Positions 9,701 through 19,539 of a stretch of 64,000 nucleotides of DNA are shown here, piece by piece (position 1 is the first letter of the stretch; each line of letters opens with the position of its first letter). The notes under the pieces are model-generated. The model saw only the letters and a program-made list of their open reading frames with translations, made no database searches and was not told the origin of the DNA. Location of the stretch: assembly GCA_035578175.1 (NCBI GenBank), contig JAQMRL010000001.1, forward strand, positions 439,108,124 through 439,172,123. Reading direction: 5' to 3'. The DNA is from Catonia carolina. Lineage: Eukaryota; Arthropoda; Insecta; Hemiptera; Achilidae. Made by a program: the position numbers and the translations under genes.

Positions 9701-10620
9701 TGGAGAGCCTGAGTCATTTCGTGAAAAGGGATGGAAAGGATTGGGACCGATGGTTGCCCTTTGCTGTCATGGCCTACCACTCTGTCCCACATGCCTCTAC
9801 CGGATATTCCCCCTTCTACTTACTGTACGGGAGAGAACCAACCTCGCCGAGTAGTTTCATGATGCCAGAAGACATCGACAGTGTAGAGGATTATATAGAA
9901 AGATTAAAACAGAAGTTTGAGGAAACTTATGAAGAAGCATTCAAACGATCAACGGCTGCGGCCCGAGATAGGGCTAAAACACGCGATAAATTCAAAGTAC
10001 TTCGAGAATTCTTGCCTGGAGATGCGGTCTATCTGTTGGATCCTGTAGCGAAGATAGGAGAAAAGAAAAAGTTTAGTCGACCATGGAAGGGACCCTATGT
10101 GGTCAGGAAGAAGCTATCCGACGTGAATTACGAAGTGGCTGATTCACTAGGTAAACTGGTGGTGACCCATGTGAATCGATTGAAACGGGCTTACCAGAAG
10201 GTAGAGTTCGGGCTAGACATCCAGAGGCCTGAAGAAGATGAAGCCGTTGAAGAATCAGAAAGGACAGCCTCGGAAATAGACGATGAAGACTGCCCTGGAC
10301 AATGGAAGCCCATGTGGGTAGATGAATACGATGACGATGAAGAAGGAGGACTTGTAGCTGATTTGGACAAGCAAGACGAGGATGTCGAGGAAGAGAACCG
10401 CGAAGAAATGCCGCAGGCTAGAGCGGATGACGTGGAAAATGAAGGAAACGCGCTAGATGCCGATGGTGGTCTAGAAGAATTGCCAGAGGTATTTAGTCCA
10501 CCGGAAACGAGTAAGTCGCTGAGAGCTGACCCTATCTACCGGCCTTCTCCATCTGGGAGGAAGCCTCTACAGAGGTCACCGTACGCACTTCGTAGCAGAT
10601 TGGCTACAAAGAGCGAGTAA
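6652..10620 (+). CDS. pol: pol polyprotein (PR-RT-RNase H-IN)
   Basis: The frame is open from 6634, so entry is by frameshift; an in-frame TTG at 6736 (residue 1 below) is not a likely start. Protease: LLVDTGAE at 20-27. Reverse transcriptase at about 325-580, with TLDLASGYHQI and catalytic YLDD at 481-484. RNase H at about 620-740, with ATDASG, TERELLA and VTDHAALRW. Integrase: zinc-binding H-H-C-C (GCHS...GH, then QCHSC near 854), then D near 886, D near 947 (LLTDQG) and E near 982, the DDE triad. A GPY/F-like module follows near 1115-1130 (WKGPYVV). The C-terminus is very acidic. All catalytic motifs are intact, so it is likely active for reverse transcription and integration. Ty3/Gypsy order (RT before integrase). 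Confidence 0.95.
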   Translation, partial: KRERFGSSPAPEPVDQGPRHNWIPNIRTLGTGGITVAVSLAGQELSLLVDTGAELSILRKPISGVTVQPIKIKARGVTGAALAVTGAQELECRIAHLRVMHTFVIADVDTWRDGLIGWDLLEKLEAVVDVARQGVTFMGVGISPRANCSSETLGDVASVSEETTSGRMPECGKGDALQPSTSRCTGRQTVRSKDNSGTFRVRSLRALTVPPYCEQVVEARLETRIKGDVMVEPMMQPQAGLRVARSVNSAGENEKLIVKIANLTAKPIEVQRRQVLGVAEPLIDEDALPMMDIERGQRISRKMFSEKLEHLPGVEAKVVEDVLWRFRDVFDEPDRDGCKSGVEHRIPTGDASPIMKRPYRVPHHLRPVVEEHLATMLDKGIIEPSSSPWSAPVVLVPKKTSDGSTKYRFCTDFRALNEITKGDAYPLPLIQETLENLGQSRYYTTLDLASGYHQIPIAEADQEKTAFTTVGGHFEYKRMAFGLMGAPATFQRYMDNLLAALKGNECFVYLDDVIIFSVTIRQHAERLSNILKCFQEANLKVNLEKCRFAQESVEYLGHVVTSDGVKPDPKKIDAIRNFPKPSNVREVRGFLGLAGYYRRFIENFAEIAKPITQLTKKDIEFRWSHEQTEAFEKLKGSLCSECVLVYPDFQKPFILATDASGTALGAVLSQLYDERERPIAYASRQLNAAERNYSTTERELLAVVWATQQFRCYLLGRPFTLVTDHAALRWMLSLKDPSSRLTRWALRLAEFSYTVEHKPGKRHTNADALSRAAIIAPVHRGWSREEMKNAQLDDDWCQELWERRGNGRAVCSGDLLYWTNGDPERKSWKLAVPTSMRSSVIEGCHSTLWAGHPGTERTLRKVRENYYWPGMKRDVENYVRQCHSCAERKTPPRLTAPLSEAFEPNRPFEMVSLDIVGPLPVTRRGHKYILTFIDHFTRYVEAIPLREQTAEATAHAFVTTVIARHGTPERLLTDQGRNFMSELFTATCKYMNIKKLRTTAYHPEGNGRLERVHRTLMESLSHFVKRDGKDWDRWLPFAVMAYHSVPHASTGYSPFYLLYGREPTSPSSFMMPEDIDSVEDYIERLKQKFEETYEEAFKRSTAAARDRAKTRDKFKVLREFLPGDAVYLLDPVAKIGEKKKFSRPWKGPYVVRKKLSDVNYEVADSLGKLVVTHVNRLKRAYQKVEFGLDIQRPEEDEAVEESERTASEIDDEDCPGQWKPMWVDEYDDDEEGGLVADLDKQDEDVEEENREEMPQARADDVENEGNALDADGGLEELPEVFSPPETSKSLRADPIYRPSPSGRKPLQRSPYALRSRLATKSE

Positions 10621-10907
10621 CAATGTAACTAGAAGTAACTTAATTTCCTCTTTCTACGCTTTAGGTAAGAGAAATGATAAAGTAATATAAAAATTTAACT
10701 GAACGTGTGATCATGATATGATGTTAGGATTAATATAGTGTAGGAGAAAGGCGCCGTTAGAAGGAATATACCCAGTCCGGGTGCGGGCCAAAGCTGAATT
10801 GTAGTAGGTGGCGGTGCGAACTAATCCCGGAACGGTCCCTGTTCCCGACGACGGACCTCTCTAATGTGATTTTGAGAGAGTGATGGACTTTCTGCTCCCT
10901 TACAGGT
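10621..10907 (+). other. pol-env spacer with candidate splice acceptor
   Basis: Non-coding spacer between pol and env. A pyrimidine-rich TTTCTGCTCCCTTACAG ends at 10905, a good 3' splice site just upstream of the env frame. It fits expression of env from a spliced subgenomic RNA, as in insect errantiviruses. I did not identify the matching donor. Confidence 0.5.
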
Positions 10908-12809
10908 ACGTCTGTTGTATGCGGGTCCGAAGTGGCCAAGAAAGAAGGCGTCTGGTTTGTTCAAAAGGAGGACGTCCTGTTGTCTGGAGAATGCTGGCGA
11001 GTGGTTATCGAAATCAACGTGACGGAAGCCTGCGGAGAATTTAGTGCTTTGGAGGTCACTACACGTGCCGCTAGAGATAACATTTTGAGAGCTATGGGGG
11101 CGATGCCCGAACTAAGAGCCGTAATAGAGACGACCGACAGGATTCTTGACATGGAGAACGAGCTAACCGACTCGGGACGAGTCTTAACTGAAATGTTGCC
11201 GCATGGTCGGATTCGCCGAGGCCTGTTGAACGTTGGAGGGAAGGCGCTACGTGTCCTATTTGGAGTAGCCGAAGACGAAGAGCTCCAGGAGGCAGAGAAG
11301 CACTTGGAAGCTGTGAAGACCCAAGTAGCAGAAGTCGTCCATATCCAGCAGTCTCATTTAACCTTGACCCGACGATTAAGCCAGAAGGCTGGCTACACCA
11401 ACAGACAGCTGATGTCCTTGGCGAAGGACGTGAAGGAGGCCGCGATGAATACGGAACGTCACCTTGCTGAGTTGGACGGACGAGTCACTAGTCTAGAACA
11501 ATTGGTGCATACTTTCGTGAATGTTTCAGCGAAATTGCAAACTTTAGAATTAGCAGTGATGAAAGGGCTGATGGACATGAGGAGCATGTTGCGAGCGATG
11601 GAAGGATTAGCCAGGGGTAGTTTAAGTGTTAGCTTGATAAGTCCCCTAGAATTAAGTAATTTAATGTCAAAAATTCGAGCCTCATTGCCCATGGGTACCA
11701 ATATTATTTCGGGGACTAGCCCCGCGGAATTGTATGCTTATTATAAGGTGTGTGTTGTGCGAGCGGTGTCCGTTGGGGACTCAATTAAAATTCTAATTGA
11801 CCTACCTTTAATGTCCGAGGGACATAATTTTGAACTGTTCCAGTTAGTAGTGACGCCGAGTATGGACCAAAGGACGGGATTGTATTCCGTATACCACCCG
11901 GAGACTTCATTTCTGCTGATGAATAAAGACCGAGCCAGCTACGCCTTGCTGCAGTTGGAAAACCTAGCCAAATGTCGAACGGGACGCTTGATGGTGTGCA
12001 GCGTGAATTTTCCTGTCTACACTCGATACCATCCGAGTTGTGTGTCGGCCCTGTTCTTTGGGGAGTCCGACAGCATTAAGAAAAACTGTATCAAGAATGT
12101 ATTGGTTTCTACACCCACTGCCATGTGGGCCTTTGATGAACGCCGTGGGCGTTGGTTATTCAGCCTTCCTTCTCGACAGAAGATCACATCCCAATGCCAT
12201 CAAGGGGAACGAGTCGTGGTGACAGAAGAAGATATTGAGGGCAATGGTGAACTCGAGGCGATGAAAGGGTGCCGACTAAGGACTTCGGATTTGATGCTGC
12301 TACCCAACACCCAGAAGACTGGTTCCACGGAGCTGAACAAACGCTTGACCTCGATCCAAGTTCTCAGTCGACTAGATATCAATCCAGAGGGAGTGAACAT
12401 CGTGTCCAATCAAAGGGAGCTGCTCCAACTAGCCAGAGAGAGGAAGCTGATTCATCGTTTTGAACCTGGCGACGATGAAATTGAAGTAGATGAGCTATTG
12501 CGCCTGAACAACGAGCTACAGTCCGACCAACCCACCGGAGGGGTTACGAAAGTTGTCATCTGTTCGGCAATACCGCTATTGGCTTGTATTACCATTGTTG
12601 CTGCCTGGTGGATGAAGAAGCGCAGAACGAGGCCAGTGATGTCTGACGAGACCGAGGACCGAGCCATCCCGATGCAAGAACGAACAACTGCTCCAATCGC
12701 ACAGCCCAGGCTGCATCGGCTGTCCCCTGCCGAGGCCGATCTACTGAGACAATCCATGGACAACCTACACTACAGCGTAGTCCAAATGCCAAATGTGTCT
12801 AGTGACTAG
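10908..12809 (+). CDS. env: env glycoprotein, baculovirus-F-like
   Basis: Envelope fusion glycoprotein of the retrovirus. The frame is open from 10884 but has no ATG until well inside, so the start is probably supplied by splicing at 10905; no N-terminal signal peptide is visible in this exon. Counting from the GTG at 10932, the furin-like site RIRR is at 93-96, followed at once by a glycine-rich fusion-peptide-like segment (GLLNVGGKALRVLFGVA). An extended, partly coiled-coil ectodomain follows. A single membrane span lies at about 541-563 (CSAIPLLACITIVAAWW), with a basic stop (KKRRTR) and a cytoplasmic tail of about 60 residues. Cleavage site followed by fusion peptide and one C-terminal anchor is the layout of class I baculovirus F and insect errantivirus Env. 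No internal stops. Confidence 0.88.
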   Translation, partial: TSVVCGSEVAKKEGVWFVQKEDVLLSGECWRVVIEINVTEACGEFSALEVTTRAARDNILRAMGAMPELRAVIETTDRILDMENELTDSGRVLTEMLPHGRIRRGLLNVGGKALRVLFGVAEDEELQEAEKHLEAVKTQVAEVVHIQQSHLTLTRRLSQKAGYTNRQLMSLAKDVKEAAMNTERHLAELDGRVTSLEQLVHTFVNVSAKLQTLELAVMKGLMDMRSMLRAMEGLARGSLSVSLISPLELSNLMSKIRASLPMGTNIISGTSPAELYAYYKVCVVRAVSVGDSIKILIDLPLMSEGHNFELFQLVVTPSMDQRTGLYSVYHPETSFLLMNKDRASYALLQLENLAKCRTGRLMVCSVNFPVYTRYHPSCVSALFFGESDSIKKNCIKNVLVSTPTAMWAFDERRGRWLFSLPSRQKITSQCHQGERVVVTEEDIEGNGELEAMKGCRLRTSDLMLLPNTQKTGSTELNKRLTSIQVLSRLDINPEGVNIVSNQRELLQLARERKLIHRFEPGDDEIEVDELLRLNNELQSDQPTGGVTKVVICSAIPLLACITIVAAWWMKKRRTRPVMSDETEDRAIPMQERTTAPIAQPRLHRLSPAEADLLRQSMDNLHYSVVQMPNVSSD

Positions 12810-12858
12810 TGAAGTGTATACTGTGATGTGACAAAGTCATTATAGTGACCTCTTTTTC

Positions 12859-12872
12859 AAAGGAGGAGGTAA
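12859..12872 (+). other. Polypurine tract
   Basis: AAAGGAGGAGGTAA directly abuts the 3' LTR, the usual site for plus-strand priming. Confidence 0.8.
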
Positions 12873-14777
12873 TGTAATATAGAGAAATTAAAAAGAATTA
12901 TTTTATAAGTTTATTTTATGATGGATAAATGAACGTGTAAGTGTAGTGTACTTTAAGAAGACAATTTCTTACATAAAACAGAACAATATTTAACCTGTAT
13001 TACATAATTGTATTGTATGTTTTAATCCTATAATATAAGCTAGTAGGTTAGATAGTTTTAATCTCATTCGGCCAATTCCTAGAAACTGTAAGTTGGTGTC
13101 GGATTACCATCCGCTCGTGCTACGGCCGGGGTGCGGTGCGTGCGGGCGGCTGGTATGCACGACACTGTGTGTCGAGTCGAGCGATGAAACAGGTGTGTTT
13201 TCATTGCGGGAAAAATGATTGTAAATTTTCATACCTAAAGTTCAGTCAGGATGAACCGGAAAGTATTTCGTGTTTTAGCGACCGCATGTGTCGGGAATGT
13301 GTATCAGTTGTAGATTTTGTGAAGGTTTAAGATAATTGATAATAGTTATAAAATTCTATAAATATTAAATTTTGTGCGTTAATGGTGTGATACGGGGTGA
13401 AGTTATGATGTTCGCCGCCGTTCGATCGGGATTGTTTCTCCAGTTATGGATAATGACTTGTAAGTACCCCTTTTGGGATTTTTCTGTTCATGAGGTTCGA
13501 ATTTTGAATTATGTTTTAAGTGGTTTTACTGGAATTGGCCGCATTAGAATTGGTTCCACTGGTTTTTCTTTTTTTTAGGTTATAAGTTGTTTAGTAAATT
13601 AGTAAAGCTAAGATTCCTATTGTCTACAATAATTGAACTATAATGTTTTTAATTTATATCAACTATAAATTAAACTAAAGTAACCTTAATAATTAAGGTA
13701 TTAAAGTATTTAGAGTCACAGCTGTAGTGCGGTGGATAAGTTTGTGCTTAGATATAAGGTATTCAGCTGTCATGTTTCTAGGGAACCTTGTTGGTATAAT
13801 TTAGTACTAGTTAGGGTCAAATTTCTGAATAAGAATTTGGGCAGACAAGCCACGTATTATTTTGTAGTAATTTATAAAAGACCGTACTGGCTTTAGAGGC
13901 AGTCGAGTGGCGATAAACTGTAAATCTTAAATGTTGAATTTAAATAGTAGTTTCAGTGTATTCATTAATTAACGTTTTAAATATTAATTAATTACTTACT
14001 TAATTATGTCGTCGGATATTATGGTATTCTTCCGACCATTTAATATGGTATAAATATTATTATTGTTCTTGGGTAGGGTTATGTTCCTGAACATTTGGTA
14101 AAGTTAAAAATTAAAATACTTACTGTTAATGGTAAAGTTGTTAGATATAAAATTATTTTGCGATGCAATTATATTATTACTTATGTCCTTGTTGGCGTCT
14201 GACTATTTATGGTTATCGTAGGTGCCTATGCATTGGGAGTAGTGTTATTCCGTTGTAGTTTACGTATATTCGCCAGTGTGAACCAAGTCTAAATTAATAG
14301 TCTAGGTTAAAAATTAATTGTTTTATTTTTGTAAATTTTTATAAAAATTTTGATACCAATTGGCGAGTAGTGACAAAATGGGGATTCAGGGTCGGGACGT
14401 GGAGGAGTCGGTGGTCTGGTCAGGTAGTGTGACAATGGGGGTTCGGAGTGAGTGTTGAGTGAAACCCATTCCAGAGTTATTTGATCGGAGCCATACCGGT
14501 GCCTACACCCCTCCACCTCGTACGGCGCTTAGGAGCCTTGGACAGCGCTTCTCGTCTTTTGGTACTTTGCTTCCTAAACTTGTTTGGTAGTACTTTACTA
14601 GTGTTTTTGGATGTTCTTACTCCACGCACCGCCGTGGATATAATAAAGTCTGTTTTACTGAATTTATGCGTCTGTGTGGTCAATTTCCGTATCCCCACAG
14701 TTTCTATATTGTTACTTAGTATAAGAGGGTTTCCCGGGGTGTCGTTGGGTTGTTCACCTCGCTTGGCGGGGGTTACA
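12873..14777 (+). repeat. 3' LTR of the endogenous retrovirus
   Basis: 1905 bp, same ends as the 5' LTR and identical wherever compared. The U3 part (12873 to about 13900) would be transcribed at the 3' end of the viral RNA. AATAAA at 14642. It is followed by the target duplication GTATA at 14778-14782. Confidence 0.95.
13184..13330 (+). CDS. U3-encoded 48-aa Cys-rich ORF (3' LTR copy)
   Basis: Identical to the ORF at 3794-3940 but located downstream of env within the RNA, so this copy could be expressed from a spliced or internal transcript. The position is analogous to accessory genes overlapping U3 in some exogenous retroviruses; that is an analogy of place only. Function unknown, with paired CxxC motifs as described for the 5' copy. 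Confidence 0.35.
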   Translation: MKQVCFHCGKNDCKFSYLKFSQDEPESISCFSDRMCRECVSVVDFVKV

Positions 14778-14868
14778 GTATAGATCCGGTGAAAACTCGA
14801 TTTCTTAAAATCGACATGAAAACAATACTTTCCTTCCTATATATTCATATAGGCAAGAGAAAGTAAAA
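14778..14868 (+). mobile_element. Family A repeat copy A2, right part
   Basis: Continuation of the copy split by the retrovirus: ATAGATCCGGTGAAAACTCG, then the CCTATAT/ATATAGG hairpin and the terminal GGCAAGAGAAAGT. Confidence 0.85.
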
Positions 14869-15900
14869 ATTGCATGCCACAATGCAGTAGTAACTTACTC
14901 GCGTATCGACTAACCGTACTTCGCGATTATGTAGAACCGATTCACCCTAAAGAATATTAAAAAATCTGGTGTGAAACACTCACACAACTTTCTCATGCCA
15001 ATGCAAATAATTAACAATAAACCTAACATTAGTAATATAACATTAGATATAAACAAAAAATTAACCTCAAAAAATATAACCTTATAATCATGAGTGAATG
15101 ATGCAAAATGGAAATTAACCTCAGATAGCCTTTAAAATACGGAAAATCACTCTTTCACGCTAAACTAGGCTCTTTACAGAAAAATGTTCTAAACAAAAGC
15201 TGTAGATCTTTTAATTTCCTATAAATTTTATTACATACACTTTTGTCGTAAAATTCATACTAAGGCCAAAATCTTTAAAAAAATCGATTTTTCACACGTT
15301 TTCATGAGAAAAAAAAGAAAAACGCTAATTACCGCTAAACTAAGCGTAAAAGAAATATTTGATATAAATGTTGTAGAATTTTAAATTCTCTACAACTTTT
15401 ATTACATAAATTTTTGCGCTAAAATGCATATTAAAGCCGCAATCTCACAAAACCGTTTTTTTACGAGAAAACAGCCTCACCAAGAATTTCAGCAAACATG
15501 GCGCCTACCTTATCTTTTAGAGCATAGAAATTTAGTAGTAAATGAGGCGATTTTAGAAAAATTCTTACAAGCGGTTTTGGAGAAAATCGCAAAAAAGTGA
15601 AAAATTACACAAATAAACTACTACTTCCGGTTGACCGATTTTGATGAAAATGCTCGTGTCGGGTCCGGTAGTAGTATCTAACTTAAGTTTCAAGTTTCAA
15701 GTCCGTACGATGTTCCATTCTTGTGATATTCCGTTCAAACACACACACACACACACACACACAGACCAATCGCTAAAAACATGTTTTTTGGGTTCTGGGG
15801 GTTTGAAAACGTGTAGATCCGGTGAAAACTCGATTTCTTAAAATTGACATGAAAACAATACTTTCCTTCTTATATATCCATATATGCATGAGAAAGTAAA
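14869..15900 (+). mobile_element. Spacer plus family A repeat copy A3
   Basis: 14869-14960 repeats the spacer that precedes copy A2. Copy A3 proper runs 14961-15900 with the usual 5' motif (one change, TCATGCC), an AC microsatellite at about 15738-15762, and a decayed terminal hairpin and motif (ATGCATGAGAAAGT). Confidence 0.8.
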
Positions 15901-16072
15901 ATTTTTAACAGAAAATTTCATTTTTTTTGTAACGTTGAAATTTTCGTTGGCAATGGCAGGCTTACGCCAGCAGCAAGTTTTCGAAATAAGGGCTGCCACT
16001 TTTATCACCCTTTAACAAATTAAATGGCTTCACATCAAACTTTTAAATATATTGTTTCGGCACTGAAAGGGT

Positions 16073-16464
16073 TTGCGCATAATAAACAGGCGGAGTGTCA
16101 AATTATTTCCACTCAATCTGTTAGTTGCAGGGCTAAAATAAATAGTTCTGTTTTTATCACATGGTCAGTCAATTAAATGACTGAATCATTTAAGAACAGA
16201 AGAGGTAGAGGTGTAAAAGACACTAATCAGAGTTATCTCCTCTGAAAGTAATGAATTTCATTATACAATTGGATTGTGTGGTGAATGACGTGAAGGTGTC
16301 ATTTGCAGAGTGGAAAATATGTGCTTTTCAGAGGGCCCGGCATGCTGATAAGCGTACTTTTGCACTCAGTGAGTTGTGGCAATGGTAAACCACCTCACTC
16401 CTCGATTTACTTAGTAAAACCTCTACAGGTTCAAACCAGCCTTTTGGCTGGATGACCTAAACAA
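16073..16464 (+). repeat. SINE-like family B, copy B2, with target duplication
   Basis: A full-length family B copy of 392 bp flanked by the exact 12-bp repeat CACTGAAAGGGT (16061-16072 and 16465-16476). It ends in the palindrome cluster and ACCTAAACAAC tail. The target duplication shows retroposition. Confidence 0.85.
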
Positions 16465-16476
16465 CACTGAAAGGGT

Positions 16477-18273
16477 AAAAAAATATGAACATTTACCGTT
16501 GTGCGTATTTTAAACTATAAAGGATAGTCTTACGAAAAGGAATTTGAAGGGACGCGGGCGTGTAGAAGTTTTAGGTTAGGTATGGTAGAAAGCAGGCGGG
16601 CGGGCGGGTAAAACAGACTGGCAGGTGTACAAGTGGTTTTAAAACGGTGAAATTATTTCGGACGCGTAATTAGTGTATTTAATAGCCGAACGTAGTTTCG
16701 GTTGTAGTCTTCTTATTTTATTTTATTTATTTTTTTTTAATATAAGAAGCGTTGTTTTTATTTTGCACCGGCCTTAATTTTATTTTTGGCAGATCACCTA
16801 CCTACCTACATTTGCGCCCCGTCTTTCTTTACTCTTTCACTCCCCTGGTCACCCCGAATCACTCTTTCTTCGTTTATTTAAAGTTCACTTATTCGGTACG
16901 AGTGAAACGGCGATAGTCAATGATTATTAGGTGAAACGAGAGAGAGTGACATTCATTCGCTCTCTCATTTTACTTGTGTAGTTTTTTCTTTATTTTTCTT
17001 GTGATGAGATGCAATGTGATGTGGTGCCATTGTTTTTATTAACCATGCAACAGTTAAGCTTTAGACTCTGAACTATTTCCAAACTTTTTTTTATTGTACT
17101 GTATCTAGGTAACGTTGACGAGTGCACCTTTTTTCAATTCTCCCTTTATCTTCCTCTCTCTCGAGTGACTACTGGGCTAGCCCATTCGGTCACTCAGCTG
17201 GTGGTTAAAAAAATCAGTTTCTGGTGGATTTTTGTCGGAACAGGATTTTTCTGGTTTTACTATAAAGGTACCAATACTGAATAGTACTTATAGCAACAAC
17301 AGCTACTTTGATACATTTCATTTCATTACCAGCAACCCCCTCCCCCCGCTCGCCTCGCTTCACTTCACACCAGCTAATTTAGGCCTTATCAAATTATTTT
17401 ACATCCTCTCTATATACAATATTCGTGGTTTTGTTGCCCTGTGGCAGCAAAATAAATTGTTTTTCTGCACTTCCAGCTCTAGAAAGTCCGACATCCATGA
17501 GTGTAGGAAGCACTTGACTCAACTTTGAATGCTTATAACTAAAAAAAAAACTTGTAAAGTAGTTTTAGTTATTGAAAAAAGAAGTCTTTTCTCTATTAAT
17601 ACAATTGTAGATAATCTAAGATAATTTTTTAAAATTTTATTGTTATTAAAATTATTATTTTTGTTATATAAATTTAATGGTATTTATCATTTATTTTAAT
17701 GCTTTTAACAAAAAATGTTTAGCCTAATGTATTTCTTGTACCCTTTTTAGATTTTATAGTCTAATAGTATTTTTTATAGTAGTTATTAGTAGACTATATA
17801 TAAATTTGTCTAATTTTTTTTTGTTTACTCCTATGCGCGGACAGAACTCTTCGTGAAGAAGAGTTTTTGCGTATAAGTACATATAGTTAAAAATATTGTA
17901 AATAGGTTAGTATAGCAATAATTGTATTATGTTTAACTAAATAAATAAAATGAAAAAAATAAAATAAATAAAGAAATAAATAAAACACGAAGGCATCTAT
18001 TGAAAAACGGTTTACGCCATTGTTTTTTTTTTCTTGAAATTTCACATTTAAATGACGTATCACACGACCAACATCCCATTTATAACAAATAAAGTTCAAT
18101 CCAAGATGGCGGACAAAAATTTCAAAACCAAAAAAAGTTGGGATTTTTAAAAATATGCAGATTCGCATAGGGCCTAAGCTTCTTTCGCCAAATACGTTTC
18201 AGTTACGCAATATAAATCTGTTTCATACTTAAAAATATAATACTGTAAATACTGTGTAATACTGTATTGTATA
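16477..18273. other. unassigned, possibly unique sequence
   Basis: No repeat family shared with the rest of the window, no RNA gene and no convincing ORF. The 98-codon frame at 17232-17528 starts at TTG and has no domain signature. 16590-16610 has a short GGCG run. Confidence 0.45.
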
Positions 18274-18851
18274 GGGGAAGGGAGCCATATATGGAATAGG
18301 GTCTTCTAGTGTTTTTCCAGACAGGACGTTGGAAATCCTGATGTTCTTCCACCATTGGTTATACCGACAGAAACAACTACCGGATTCAAACTGACCAAAT
18401 ACAGCGTGGGTTTTGTCAAGGTGATTATAATGAAGATAAAAAAGGTGAAAAGTGAATTCAATGCTAGAGATGTAACAATTGATATCATGAATAATGCACT
18501 AGTGCTAGAAAGGTTGTATTTTGTCTGCGATTATTGTGAATAAACTGAATGGCCTAATAATTTGGTGCTTCAATAACTATGTAGGCAAATTATGTATCTA
18601 TTCCAAGTATTCCAAATTATAACGCAATGTATTCCATATTAAGATCCTATTTTGTGAATTGAAAAAAATTATGTCGCTAGAGTTTTTAAAAAAAAATTAT
18701 ATTTGTAAATTTAAGATTTTGTATTTTCTAGTTGTGAAATAAACTATTTCTACTAGGTTATTGATATAAAATTCTAGTAATTTCAAAAGTCATGGAAACC
18801 CAGAAAAATCAAAAAAATTAAAATGGTAATCCATATTTGGTTCCTCTCCTC
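18274..18851. mobile_element. Putative 578-bp TIR element (Tc1/mariner-pogo type, TA target)
   Basis: Imperfect inverted ends: GGGGAAGGGAGCCATATATGG at the left and, reverse-complemented, GAGGAGAGGAACCAAATATGG at the right, about 19 of 25 matching. TA lies at both edges (18272-18273 and 18852-18853). No intact transposase; the 62-codon frame inside is not recognisable. Confidence 0.45.
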
Positions 18852-18853
18852 TA

Positions 18854-19528
18854 TGTATAAACTGTATATAATACGTATGTATTTACGGATGGTCATTTCT
18901 AGGAGCCATCAACAACGCGAACCTTACCTATTCAAAAGAAAAAAACAAAAGTGTCACGGTCACATCAAAGAAGACATTATTTAAAACGACACAAAACATA
19001 GGACGAAACGATGTGCGAAAAATAAAACGACAACAATCTCCTTCTCTTTCAAAGGAATATAAAGGTAAAAACAGGGTACTAAGAGGGCCAAAGGTAGGTA
19101 AGGTAGTAAGGCGAAATGCTTATTGCTTCTTCACATACTGAAATGACAACAAAAGCACGAAAACCAGTGAAGAATTTTTGCAAAAACAACATTCACCTTC
19201 TTGTTACTGCAAAAAAAAACACACACATACATACATACACACACACGCACCGCATCAAAATAGTTAACCCATGTCTTACAGGGTGCAACAGATAAAAATT
19301 TTCACAACTGTAATTACCGTTTTGCTTTATCTTTTTAAAAAGCACCGAGCGTTTTTCGCCCGATGTTCGTTAAATTATTCTTCCTAACTAAAAAGGTTTA
19401 CACAAAATTTCACCAATACGTTGACGAGCTAAAAACTGCAGACGAAGGCGGAGCATTGTGGCCTACAGTTGATTTGCACTAAAATTTGTTCTAAATATTA
19501 CTGATATGTTCTAAAATATCAAATATCT
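18854..19528. other. unassigned sequence
   Basis: No supported gene or repeat. A short AC/CATA run lies at about 19219-19250. Confidence 0.45.
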
Positions 19529-19539
19529 AAAATATATCT

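Larger units (their letters stand above)
3483..14777 (+). mobile_element. Complete Ty3/Gypsy-type endogenous retrovirus with env
   Basis: An 11,295-bp provirus with 1905-bp LTRs (TG...CA) at 3483-5387 and 12873-14777 and a 5-bp target duplication GTATA. The order is primer-binding site, gag, pol (protease, RT, RNase H, integrase), env and polypurine tract, all on the plus strand with no disabling stop. The LTRs have equal length and are identical wherever I compared them, so insertion was recent. Env-bearing Metaviridae of insects include Errantivirus; long LTRs plus env also occur in the Osvaldo/Ulysses group, so the clade needs an RT tree. Interior codon use is GC-richer than the flanks. 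It lies inside family A copy A2. Confidence 0.95.
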
